Below, piece after piece: positions 8,701-20,683 of a DNA stretch of 64,000 nt. Every line of letters begins with the position of its first letter. Within the stretch, counting starts at the first letter, position 1. The notes below the pieces were generated by a model. That model saw nothing but the letters and a program-made list of their open reading frames with translations, had not been told where the DNA came from and searched no databases. The translations under genes and the position numbers were made by a program. The stretch comes from CAZEHS01 sp964649745 (GTDB taxonomy: Bacteria > Bacillota > Clostridia > Peptostreptococcales > Acidaminobacteraceae): NCBI GenBank assembly GCA_964649745.1, contig CAZYQI010000018.1, positions 1 through 64,000 on the forward strand, written 5' to 3'.

Positions 8701-8758
8701 AGAAAAACCGGTGTTTCCGGTACCTTCATTATATCAGAAGATACCCGGAAACACCGGT
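8701..8758 (-). terminator. Terminator of hppA
   Basis: A 14-base-pair perfect stem (ACCGGTGTTTCCGG and its complement, 8707-8720 with 8745-8758), extended inward by further pairs, is followed on the minus strand by TTTTTCT. It separates hppA from rnr. Confidence 0.8.
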
Positions 8759-8793
8759 CTGTAAGCGTTATATCTATATTGATTCCACGTGTA

Positions 8794-10773
8794 TTACCCC
8801 AGGAATTTCAGAAACAGGGGGGCAAATACGAGGGAAACGATGGTCATCAGCTTGATCAGTATGTTGATGGAGGGCCCGGAGGTATCCTTGAACGGATCCC
8901 CTACCGTATCGCCAACTACCGCCGCATGATGGGTTGGCGAACCCTTGCCGCCGTAATGTCCTTCTTCAACATACTTCTTGGCATTATCCCATGCGCCGCC
9001 GGCATTGGCCATGAATACAGCCATCAGGACACCGGTTACCAATGCGCCGGCCAGCATCCCGCCCAGAGCACTTGTTCCAAGGATAAAGCCCACTGCCAAA
9101 GGCGAAATAACGGCCATCAGCCCTGGAATAATCATTTCACGAAGAGCTGCAGTGGTGGAGATATCAACACATCGGGCGTAGTCCGGCTTAGTTGTGCCTT
9201 CCATAATGCCCGGCATTTCGCGGAATTGGCGGCGAACTTCATCAATCATCTGGTAAGCGGCCTTGCCCACGGATTCCATGGTCATGGCAGAGAACAGGAA
9301 CGGAAGCATGCCCCCGATAAAGAGGCCTACAACAACGGTTGGATTGAGAAGGTCGATGGACTCCAGCTTAACCGCCTGGCTGTAGGCAGCGAACAGAGCC
9401 AATGCCGTGAGGGCCGCGGAGCCGATGGCAAAGCCCTTTCCGATGGCCGCTGTGGTGTTTCCTACAGCGTCCAGCTTATCGGTGATTTTGCGAACTTCCT
9501 TGGGAAGCTGGCTCATCTCTGCGATCCCGCCGGCATTATCGGAAATAGGTCCATAGGCATCAACTGCAACGGTGATGCCTGTGGTTGCCAGCATACCCAC
9601 TGCGGAAAGCGCAATGCCGTAAAGTCCCATCGCCTCATAGGCAAGGAGCGTGGCTCCCGAAATGCATACAATGGGCCAGCCTGTGGAGTACATTCCCACC
9701 GCAAGGCCGCTGATGATGGTGGTGGCCGGTCCCGTCTGTGATTGCTCTGCAATCTTCTTAACGGATTTGTAATCAGCCGACGTGTATATCTCTGTAATGG
9801 TTCCGATCAGCAGACCTGCAACAAGACCTACCCCAATGGCAATGGCAGCCTTGTAATCGCCGAACATCCATTTGCTCATAAGGATGGAACCGATAATAAC
9901 AATACCACCGCTGACATACATGGACATTTTCAATGCCTTGTGCGGATTGGAATTCTCATCACCTTTTACGAACAGTGCACCGATGATGGATGCCGCAATA
10001 CCGACTGCCGAAAGCAGCAGCGGGTATGTGACTCCCGCCGTTGGATTCTCGATCAGAACACCTAGGGTGATGGCGGCAATAATGGAACCAACATAGGATT
10101 CGAACAGGTCGGAACCCATCCCTGCTACGTCTCCCACGTTATCACCTACGTTATCGGCAATAACCGCAGGGTTCCGGGGATCATCCTCCGGTATACCCGC
10201 TTCAACCTTGCCCACCAGGTCCGCGCCCACATCTGCCGCCTTGGTGTAGATTCCGCCGCCAACACGGCCGAACAATGCCATGGAGGATGCGCCCAGACCG
10301 AAACCGGTAATGATTTGCGGGTCGCCGACAAGAATGTACAGATATCCGACGCCCAAAAGACCAAGACCTACAACACTCATGCCCATGACTGCACCACCGG
10401 AGAAGGCAATCTCCAGGGCCTTGTTCATGCCACTTACACGGGCAGCATTAGCTGTGCGCACATTGGCTTTGGTGGCCACTTTCATACCAAAATAGCCAGC
10501 AAGCACAGAAAAAAAAGCCCCGTTTATAAAACACAGCGCAGTCTGGTAGTTTATTCCTATTGTGATTATAACAGCCAGCACGCCTACAAAAACAACCATT
10601 GCGCGGTACTGGCGCCTTAAGAAAGCCATGGCCCCTTCCTGTATGTAGGAAGCAATTTCCTTCATTCGATCCGTACCCGGATCCATCTTGTTGATCCGAG
10701 TTGCCAGATAATAGGCAAACAACAGACCACAGACCCCCAAAGCGGGGGAAATATACAACAAACTGCTAGTCAT
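8794..10773 (-). CDS. hppA: Membrane-bound, K+-dependent ion-translocating pyrophosphatase
   Basis: The enzyme couples hydrolysis of pyrophosphate to export of H+ and/or Na+. The 659-residue protein is almost entirely transmembrane. It has the substrate-binding DxxxxxxxKxE signature (D181-K189-E191), the second acidic motif around 207-222 ([11 protein letters not shown]), and [10 protein letters not shown] at 438-447. Ala at 442 and Gly at 445 are the residues found in K+-dependent enzymes, whereas K+-independent ones have Lys there. Whether Na+ or H+ is pumped cannot be settled by eye. GGAGG precedes the ATG. The gene is 20 bases from secG and has its own terminator. Confidence 0.93.
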   Translation of the reverse strand: MTSSLLYISPALGVCGLLFAYYLATRINKMDPGTDRMKEIASYIQEGAMAFLRRQYRAMVVFVGVLAVIITIGINYQTALCFINGAFFSVLAGYFGMKVATKANVRTANAARVSGMNKALEIAFSGGAVMGMSVVGLGLLGVGYLYILVGDPQIITGFGLGASSMALFGRVGGGIYTKAADVGADLVGKVEAGIPEDDPRNPAVIADNVGDNVGDVAGMGSDLFESYVGSIIAAITLGVLIENPTAGVTYPLLLSAVGIAASIIGALFVKGDENSNPHKALKMSMYVSGGIVIIGSILMSKWMFGDYKAAIAIGVGLVAGLLIGTITEIYTSADYKSVKKIAEQSQTGPATTIISGLAVGMYSTGWPIVCISGATLLAYEAMGLYGIALSAVGMLATTGITVAVDAYGPISDNAGGIAEMSQLPKEVRKITDKLDAVGNTTAAIGKGFAIGSAALTALALFAAYSQAVKLESIDLLNPTVVVGLFIGGMLPFLFSAMTMESVGKAAYQMIDEVRRQFREMPGIMEGTTKPDYARCVDISTTAALREMIIPGLMAVISPLAVGFILGTSALGGMLAGALVTGVLMAVFMANAGGAWDNAKKYVEEGHYGGKGSPTHHAAVVGDTVGDPFKDTSGPSINILIKLMTIVSLVFAPLFLKFLG

Positions 10774-10800
10774 TCAATACCCCTCCGTCCCATAAGTGCT

Positions 10801-11040
10801 TTACTCGCCGAGAATTACCAATACCAATGACGCTACGATAAAGAGTACTGCAGAAGCCTTTGTAACCTTGTCGAAAATAGCATCGTACCCGCGGGCTTTT
10901 TGTTTCCCGAAGATTTGTTCTGCTCCACCGCCGATAGAACCGGACAATCCTGCACTTTTGCCGGATTGAAGCAGTATGCTGGCGATCAGAACCAGACAGC
11001 ATGCAACTAAAATTACTGTAACAGCTATTGTCATATTCAT
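10801..11040 (-). CDS. secG: Preprotein translocase subunit SecG
   Basis: SecG is the small subunit of the SecYEG channel. The 79-residue protein has two membrane helices (about 4-23 and 58-77) joined by the conserved Gly-rich loop LLQSGKSAGLSGSIGGGAEQ and the FGK motif. GGAAGGAG lies upstream of the ATG. Its place after eno and before hppA/rnr matches the common Firmicutes order. Confidence 0.95.
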   Translation of the reverse strand: MNMTIAVTVILVACCLVLIASILLQSGKSAGLSGSIGGGAEQIFGKQKARGYDAIFDKVTKASAVLFIVASLVLVILGE

Positions 11041-11171
11041 TTCTCCTTCCAGTCAATTGACACGCTAATCATACCATATGTCTAAGACTTACGGCAAGCG
11101 GCATTGATATTTACTTGACATGAAAACCTTTTCCTGTTTTATAAGTTTTACTTTATTCTCATAACGAGCAA

Positions 11172-11206
11172 CCGCCCACCGGGACTTTATATGTCCTGGC
11201 AGGCGG
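11172..11206 (-). other. Hairpin downstream of eno
   Basis: A 14-base-pair stem with one mismatch and two G-U pairs (CCGCCTGCCAGGAC with GTCCCGGTGGGCGG on the minus strand) closes a seven-base loop. No clear U tract follows. It may be a weak terminator or a processing or stability element between eno and secG. Confidence 0.4.
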
Positions 11207-11258
11207 AGCTCAATTGTAATCGTCCGTTCTTCATAAACAAGCTGATTGAATGATCCCT

Positions 11259-12731
<1,473 letters not shown>

Positions 12732-12763
12732 AGCACCATCGCCTACCCCTAAGTAAGGCAATA

Positions 12764-12784
12764 ATCCGTGTTATCCGTGGCAAA
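12764..12784. repeat. Short repeat ATCCGTGTTATCCGTGGCAA
   Basis: A 20-base unit containing ATCCGTG twice. Related copies lie at 40789-40818 (reverse orientation), 40876-40893 and 52386-52406, always in non-coding DNA and often next to the CTCCCTC palindromes. Confidence 0.6.
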
Positions 12785-12789
12785 TTTAC

Positions 12790-14322
12790 TTATGCCTTTT
12801 CTATCAGGCTGATGCCTTCCATCTCTTCCGGCTGTTTCAGGCCCATCATCTGAAGCAATGTGGGGGCCAGATCACTGAGCCGGCCGCCTGCTCTCAGCTT
12901 CACATCCCCTTCCCCTACAAGGATGCAGGGAACCGGGTTTGTGGTGTGGGCAGTCATGGGGCCGTTGGTACTGGGATCGAACATCTCCTCTGCATTGCCG
13001 TGGTCCGCCGTAACAATGGCCTTGCCTCCCATGGCGAGGAGCTTGTCCATCACCTGACCCAGGCATTCATCCACCGCGGTAACGGCTGTAACCGCCGCGT
13101 CATAAAATCCTGTATGCCCCACCATGTCCGGGTTGGCGAAGTTCAGCACGATGAGGTCGTAGCTTTTTTCATCCAATCTGGCCAGCAGCTGGGCTGTTAC
13201 TTCATGAGCCGACATATCCGGTTTGAGATCGTAGGTAGCCACCTTAGCCGACGGCACCAGGATTCGGTCCTCTCCTGCATAGGGCTCCTCGATGCCTCCG
13301 TTGAAGAAGAAGGTAACGTGGGCGTACTTCTCAGTCTCGGCAATGCGAAGCTGTGTCTTGCCCAGACTGGCCATGTACTCACCCAGGGTGTTGGCATAGG
13401 AGTCCGGCTTGAACACCACATGAACATTTTCTATGGTGACGTCGTACTGGGTCATGCAAACGAAATGAAGAGGGGTTCGGGCCCGCTCAAAATGCTCGAA
13501 GTTCTGGTCTACGAGAGCCCGGGTAATTTCTCTGGCCCGGTCAGGCCGGAAGTTGAAGAAAAACACCGTATCCTCAGCCCCCAGGGTGGCAACCGGTGCG
13601 CCGTCTTCCATCAGAACCGTGGGCATCATAAACTCGTCGTCCTTGCCTGCTGCGTAAGAATCCCGGACAGCCTGCACCGGATCGGATGCCTGCTCCCCTG
13701 AGCCGAACACCAGCATACGGTAAGCCCGTTCCACACGGTCCCATCGTTTGTCCCTGTCCATGGCATAGTAGCGCCCGGAAATGGATGCCACTTTGCCGAT
13801 GCCGTTCTTTTTCATCCAGTCGGTGAGGTCCTGCATGTAGCCGACAGCGCTTTGAGGCGGCGTATCACGGCCATCCAGAAACGCATGGACATAGACCTTT
13901 TCAAGGCCTTTTTCTTTGGCTATCCTTAAAATACCTTTCAGGTGATCCATATGGCTGTGAACGCCGCCGTCCGAGAGAAGACCCATCACATGGAATGCGG
14001 TCCCCTTCTCTTTGGCATTGTCCATGGCGGCAATGACCTCAGGCATTTTCTCAAAAAGTCCTTCTCTAATATATTTACTGATTTTTGTCAGGGGCTGATA
14101 GACAATCCGTCCTGCTCCGATGTTCAGATGACCCACCTCGGAGTTTCCCATCTGGCCGTCGGGCAGGCCGACATCTTCGCCGCTGGCCCCGATCAGCGTG
14201 TTCGGACAGGTCTTCATCAGCTTCAGAAAATTAGGAACCGATGCACCTGCAATGGCGTTGCCGTCGGTGTCTTCCCTGTATCCCCATCCGTCCAGGATGA
14301 TCAGAGCTACTGGTTTTTGCAT
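12790..14322 (-). CDS. gpmI: 2,3-bisphosphoglycerate-independent phosphoglycerate mutase
   Basis: This enzyme interconverts 3- and 2-phosphoglycerate using two Mn ions and a phosphoserine intermediate. The 510-residue protein shows D11 in LIILDGWG, the nucleophile S61 in GQMGNSEVGH, the HAFLDGRDTPP segment and the late metal site DHGNAEEM. Length is normal for the alkaline-phosphatase-superfamily type. AAGGAG precedes the ATG. It lies between tpiA and eno in the glycolytic gene row. Confidence 0.97.
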   Translation of the reverse strand: MQKPVALIILDGWGYREDTDGNAIAGASVPNFLKLMKTCPNTLIGASGEDVGLPDGQMGNSEVGHLNIGAGRIVYQPLTKISKYIREGLFEKMPEVIAAMDNAKEKGTAFHVMGLLSDGGVHSHMDHLKGILRIAKEKGLEKVYVHAFLDGRDTPPQSAVGYMQDLTDWMKKNGIGKVASISGRYYAMDRDKRWDRVERAYRMLVFGSGEQASDPVQAVRDSYAAGKDDEFMMPTVLMEDGAPVATLGAEDTVFFFNFRPDRAREITRALVDQNFEHFERARTPLHFVCMTQYDVTIENVHVVFKPDSYANTLGEYMASLGKTQLRIAETEKYAHVTFFFNGGIEEPYAGEDRILVPSAKVATYDLKPDMSAHEVTAQLLARLDEKSYDLIVLNFANPDMVGHTGFYDAAVTAVTAVDECLGQVMDKLLAMGGKAIVTADHGNAEEMFDPSTNGPMTAHTTNPVPCILVGEGDVKLRAGGRLSDLAPTLLQMMGLKQPEEMEGISLIEKA

Positions 14323-14368
14323 GTTTTCTCCTTACAGTACAATGCCTGCCATAAATTCAAAAGGCCTT

Positions 14369-14398
14369 CGTGACATCCCCCTCGAGGAGGGAGATGGA
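14369..14398. repeat. Partial copy of the CTCCCTC palindromic repeat
   Basis: The sequence CGTGACATCCCCCTCGAGG followed by AGGGAGATGGA matches the right-hand half of the element at 12632-12731. It lies in the tpiA-gpmI gap. Confidence 0.6.
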
Positions 14399-14423
14399 GC
14401 CGTGTATGTCTTTTTACAATGTC

Positions 14424-15170
14424 TTAGAAATTCACCAACTGAACGTAGCTGTCCGGCTTCAGGCTGGCACCGCCAACCAATGCACCGTCGATATCCGGCT
14501 GATCCATAATCTCACTGACGTTCTCAGGCTTCACGCTGCCGCCGTACTGGATGCGTACCTCTTCAGAAACCTCGGAGCCATATAATTCTTCTACAACCTC
14601 TCGGATATACGCGATAACATCATTCGCGTCCTCCGCACTGGCAGTACGGCCTGTTCCAATGGCCCAGATAGGCTCATACGCAATGACGACCTTGATTGCA
14701 TCTGCGGGGCTGACACCTTCAAGACCCTCAACCACCTGGCTCTTCACGAAGGATTTTGTTTCTCCCGCTTCCCGTTGCTCCAAGGTTTCCCCACAGCACA
14801 TAATGGGAAGCATGCCGTGTTCGATTACTTTCTTAACCTTCAGATTTACGCTTTGGTTCGTTTCATTAAAATACTGGCGACGTTCGGAGTGGCCGATGAT
14901 GACATAATCCACACCCACTTCCTTCAACATGGCCGGCGCAACTTCTCCGGTGAAGGCACCATTTTCTTCGTAATGCATGTTTTGGGCTCCCACCTTGATA
15001 TTGGTGCCCATGGCCGCCATTTTTACAGAATGCAGCAGTGTAAAGGGAACACAAAGCACCACTTCTACATCGGTACCCCATACGTCTTCCTTAATCATAT
15101 CTACAAACGACACTGCCTCGGGGATGGTTTTGAACATTTTCCAATTGCCTGCAATAATCGGTTTTCGCAT
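14424..15170 (-). CDS. tpiA: Triosephosphate isomerase
   Basis: The enzyme interconverts dihydroxyacetone phosphate and glyceraldehyde 3-phosphate. The 248-residue TIM barrel has all catalytic residues: K11 in GNWKM, H94 in IIGHSERR and E166 in AYEPIWAIGTG. The phosphate loop YGGSV is also present. AAAGGAG precedes the ATG. The start is only 16 bases from the pgk stop, so the two genes are cotranscribed. Confidence 0.97.
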   Translation of the reverse strand: MRKPIIAGNWKMFKTIPEAVSFVDMIKEDVWGTDVEVVLCVPFTLLHSVKMAAMGTNIKVGAQNMHYEENGAFTGEVAPAMLKEVGVDYVIIGHSERRQYFNETNQSVNLKVKKVIEHGMLPIMCCGETLEQREAGETKSFVKSQVVEGLEGVSPADAIKVVIAYEPIWAIGTGRTASAEDANDVIAYIREVVEELYGSEVSEEVRIQYGGSVKPENVSEIMDQPDIDGALVGGASLKPDSYVQLVNF

Positions 15171-15186
15171 GAGGTTCTCCTTTGAC

Positions 15187-16383
15187 TTACTTATCGTTTA
15201 GAGCCGCTATTCCGGGAAGCTCCTGACCTTCAAGAAACTCCAGGGATGCTCCGCCGCCGGTAGACACATGGCTCATCTTTTCTCCATAGCCCAGTTGGTT
15301 GACCGCCGCCGCACTGTCTCCGCCGCCGATTACCGTTGTTGCAGCGAGATCGGCCAGGGTTTCTGCCACCTTCAGTGTGCCCTGAGCGAATTTCGAAAAT
15401 TCAAATACACCCATGGGCCCGTTCCAGACCACTGTTTTGGCTGATTTCAGTGCATTCACATACAACTCGATGGTTTTGGGACCGATGTCAAGACCCATGA
15501 AGCCTTCGCCAATATCGGCTCCGGATGTTACAACCGCTTCCGTGTCGGCACTGAAATCCGCACCGCAAACGTGATCCACCGGGAGAAGGAACTGAACGTT
15601 CTTTTCCTTGGCCTTGGCAATCATCTCCAGGGCGTATTCCAGCTTATCCTCTTCCACCAGGGATTTCCCGATGGTGTGGCCCTGAGCCTTGAGGAAGGTG
15701 TATGCCATCCCACCCCCGATGATGATCCCGTCGGTTTTTTCCAGCAGATTCTCGATAACCTTGATCTTATCGGTTACCTTGGCGCCGCCCAGGATTGCAA
15801 AGAAAGGACGCACCGGGTTTTCCACTGCATCACCCAGGTATTTCAGTTCTTTCTGGATCAGGTAACCGCAAACGGCGGTTTCAACAAAGGCGGTAACGCC
15901 TACAGTAGACGAATGCGCCCGGTGAGCGCTGCCAAAGGCATCGTTCACATAAAGGTCGCAAATGGAGGCCAGGTCCTTTGAGAACGCCTCGCCGTTCTTG
16001 CTTTCCTCCGGACGGAACCGCGTGTTTTCAAGAAGCACGATGTCTCCATCCGCCATTTCCGCCACTGCCTTGCGGGCATTGTCACCAACCACCGCATCGT
16101 CTGCAGCAAACACAACGTTCTTTCCAAGAAGCTGGCTCAACTTTTCGGCAACCGGCTTAAGGGTTGCAGAAGCATCCGGCCCTTTGGGCTTTCCAAGATG
16201 AGAACACAGAATCACTCTTGCGCCGTTTTTTACAAGGTATTGTATGGTGGGCAACGCCCCAACCACACGGTTATCATCGGTAATCACGCCATCCTTCAGG
16301 GGTACGTTGAAATCGCATCGGACCAGGACCCGTTTCCCTGAAACCTGGATATCTTCAATCGTTTTTTTGCTGTATGTTGCCAT
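15187..16383 (-). CDS. pgk: Phosphoglycerate kinase
   Basis: The enzyme makes ATP from 1,3-bisphosphoglycerate. The 398-residue protein starts at [11 protein letters not shown] (ATG at 16383, GGGAGG upstream). The longer frame to 16461 lacks a ribosome-binding site. Visible motifs are [11 protein letters not shown], the substrate-binding [17 protein letters not shown], and the nucleotide-binding GGGDSAAAV near the C-terminus. It is part of the cggR-gapA-pgk-tpiA-gpmI-eno series. Confidence 0.97.
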   Translation of the reverse strand: MATYSKKTIEDIQVSGKRVLVRCDFNVPLKDGVITDDNRVVGALPTIQYLVKNGARVILCSHLGKPKGPDASATLKPVAEKLSQLLGKNVVFAADDAVVGDNARKAVAEMADGDIVLLENTRFRPEESKNGEAFSKDLASICDLYVNDAFGSAHRAHSSTVGVTAFVETAVCGYLIQKELKYLGDAVENPVRPFFAILGGAKVTDKIKVIENLLEKTDGIIIGGGMAYTFLKAQGHTIGKSLVEEDKLEYALEMIAKAKEKNVQFLLPVDHVCGADFSADTEAVVTSGADIGEGFMGLDIGPKTIELYVNALKSAKTVVWNGPMGVFEFSKFAQGTLKVAETLADLAATTVIGGGDSAAAVNQLGYGEKMSHVSTGGGASLEFLEGQELPGIAALNDK

Positions 16384-16494
16384 TAATGATCCTCCCAGTT
16401 CGATAATCTGCGAAAACGGATGTCCCGCGCGGTGATTTGGGTCCCGCGCAGGACATTTCATGCCTGATGCAATTGTCGCAACTGTTTTCCGCGA

Positions 16495-18625
<2,131 letters not shown>

Positions 18626-18648
18626 TCTGCAACCACTTCCTTTTCTTT

Positions 18649-18686
18649 CGGGACTCATTACGTCCATGCGCTCTTTTTGAGTCCCG
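18649..18686. promoter_or_regulatory. Inverted repeat at the start of cggR (candidate operator)
   Basis: CGGGACTCA (18649-18657) and TGAGTCCCG (18678-18686) form a perfect 9-base inverted repeat spaced by 20 bases. Read on the cggR coding strand, it partly fits the CggR direct-repeat operator (CGGGAC-N6-xGxx-N3-xxGGAC). It overlaps the leader and could mediate autoregulation. Confidence 0.45.
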
Positions 18687-18741
18687 CTCAGACGAAAAAA
18701 TTTTACACCCCTATGTTACCATACAGGGGGGGAATATTCAA

Positions 18742-18775
18742 GGGACAAAATGCGTCCAGCGGGACATTTTTTATA
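18742..18775 (+). promoter_or_regulatory. CggR-type operator
   Basis: The sequence reads GGGAC-N6-CGTC-N3-CGGGAC-N6-TATA, the spacing of the Bacillus CggR operator (two direct repeats CGGGAC-N6-TGTC). It runs on the plus strand, opposite to the direction of cggR. A possible promoter for cggR (TTGAAT, 16 bases, TAACAT on the minus strand) lies just downstream of it, so a bound repressor would contact the -35 side. Confidence 0.5.
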
Positions 18776-18776
18776 T

Positions 18777-20672
18777 TCATTTTTCCCTCACCAGAATCAC
18801 CGTGCGTATTCCATTGATTCTCACGACGTCCTGCGTCAATTCCTGCATCCTGCCCCCAGAGGAAACAACATGCTTTCCGCACGACAAAACCTGCATGCCG
18901 CCAATCCCGGGGATTTTAAAATCCAAATCTGCCCAGCCCGCATAGTGAATGAACAAAATCTCTGCATAATCTTCCGGATAGGGGGATACGATACTGATAA
19001 TCACCGTGTTGTCTTTAACAAGGAGTTCGTGGAAAGCCTTACGGATAACATCTGCGCGGCCCTCCCCGAAAATCCGTTGGGATTTTCTGAACGTTAACAG
19101 CTCTCGGAAGTACACCACTAAATCATCATGGGCCTCCCTATAGCTCCAATCCACCTGATTGACGGAATCTGCGGCGTTATAAGAGTTATGGTGTCCGTGC
19201 TTTGTGCGCATAAATTCCGAACCCATGGAAATGAAGGGAATCCCAAAGGCTGACAACAGCATGGAAAGGCCCAGTCTGGCCATGGCCTTATGGATGTCAA
19301 AGGACTGAATGGGTTCAACCTTCACTATCTTATCATAAAGACAAAGATTATCGTGACAGCTGAGATAATTCACTGTTTCTGTTGCCGCATCGGCAAACCC
19401 CCGTTTGTTTTCACTTAACGCGATACTGCCGGAGAGCCCCAGGGCAACCCACTCTTCATCGCCGGTTTGACCGGTGATGAACCCCTCTTCGAATCCATCG
19501 TTATTGCCTTTCAGATCGTTGCGGAAGTCATCATTGAATACCGCTATGGGAAGCCCCCTCTGGGCACCCTTAAGAAACCGGCATTCCTCCGGAAGCCCAC
19601 TGTCACCGCCCACCCAGGGCTCACCGTAGAGCAGTATGTCCGGTCGGAGAGCCGTAAGCTCTGAACAGATTGTCTTCACCGTTTCGCGGTCATAAAGACC
19701 CAAAAGGTCGAAACGGAATCCGTCCACCTTGTATTCTGTAAGCCAGTACTTCAAGGAATCCACCACAAAACGGCGAACCATCTGCTTTTCCGTAGCCAGC
19801 TCATTGCCCACTCCTGAACCGTTGGTAAACTGATGGTTCAGATCAAGCCGGTAATAATAATTGCTGGCCAGGTAGTTAAAATTTGATTTGGCCCCGTGGA
19901 ACGTATGGTTGTAAACCACATCCAGCACCACCCGGATCCCCGCTTCATGGAGTGCCTTTACCGCCTCCTTCAGCTCAAGAATGCGGCCACGGCCGTCTCT
20001 GGAATCCAAGGAATAGGAGCCCTCCGGCACATTAAACAGCACCGGATCGTAGCCCCAGTTGTACTCCCAGGGATCCAACTCATCCACCGTGGCAAAGTCG
20101 GCCACCGGCAGAAGATGCAGATGGGTGACGCCCAGCTCCTTAAGATAGTCGATTCCCGTGGCATATCCCCCAGCCGTTTTGGTACCCCGCTCCGCAAGAC
20201 CGAGAAATTTCCCTTTATACGTAATCCCCGACTCCGGATGAACAGAAAAATCACGGATATGCGCTTCATAAAGCAACAGATGCCCGGCACGGGGCATTGG
20301 CGGAACCGTATGATTCTCCCAGCCCTCCGGACTGACCGTTGACGGATCCACAATGAACCCTCTCTTACTGTTGGGTGCAGCAGATTTCGCCCATGGATCC
20401 ACGACCTCAAAGTCCTGACCGAAGTGACTCACCAGATAGGTGTAATACCTGCCTTCCAGGTTTTCAGACACCTCAAGAAACCAGCATCCGCTCTGGTCCC
20501 GGATCATGGGGAACTCACTGCGGTAATACTGGTTCCATGTTTCGTAAATGGCAACCTTAACACTCTCAGAGGTAGGCGACCAGACCTTGAAAAGGGTCCG
20601 GCCGCCGCTGAGGGTGACCCCAAAATCACTTATCTTCAAAAGCTCAGGTGTAATCGCAATGGGTTGGGTCAC
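18777..20672 (-). CDS. pulA: Type I pullulanase
   Basis: A debranching enzyme that hydrolyses alpha-1,6 links of glycogen or pullulan. The 631-residue protein has an N-terminal CBM48-like domain (about 15-110), then a GH13 barrel. YNWGYDP (204-210) is the type I pullulanase signature. DVVYNHT (251-257), the nucleophile D322 in DGFRFDLLGL, the acid/base E351 in LLYGEPW and LSCHDN complete the active site. There is no signal peptide, so it acts in the cytoplasm. GGAG precedes the ATG, and the gene begins 11 bases after glgP. It is the last gene of the glycogen operon. Confidence 0.93.
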   Translation of the reverse strand: MTQPIAITPELLKISDFGVTLSGGRTLFKVWSPTSESVKVAIYETWNQYYRSEFPMIRDQSGCWFLEVSENLEGRYYTYLVSHFGQDFEVVDPWAKSAAPNSKRGFIVDPSTVSPEGWENHTVPPMPRAGHLLLYEAHIRDFSVHPESGITYKGKFLGLAERGTKTAGGYATGIDYLKELGVTHLHLLPVADFATVDELDPWEYNWGYDPVLFNVPEGSYSLDSRDGRGRILELKEAVKALHEAGIRVVLDVVYNHTFHGAKSNFNYLASNYYYRLDLNHQFTNGSGVGNELATEKQMVRRFVVDSLKYWLTEYKVDGFRFDLLGLYDRETVKTICSELTALRPDILLYGEPWVGGDSGLPEECRFLKGAQRGLPIAVFNDDFRNDLKGNNDGFEEGFITGQTGDEEWVALGLSGSIALSENKRGFADAATETVNYLSCHDNLCLYDKIVKVEPIQSFDIHKAMARLGLSMLLSAFGIPFISMGSEFMRTKHGHHNSYNAADSVNQVDWSYREAHDDLVVYFRELLTFRKSQRIFGEGRADVIRKAFHELLVKDNTVIISIVSPYPEDYAEILFIHYAGWADLDFKIPGIGGMQVLSCGKHVVSSGGRMQELTQDVVRINGIRTVILVREK

Positions 20673-20683
20673 AATGGTTTCTC

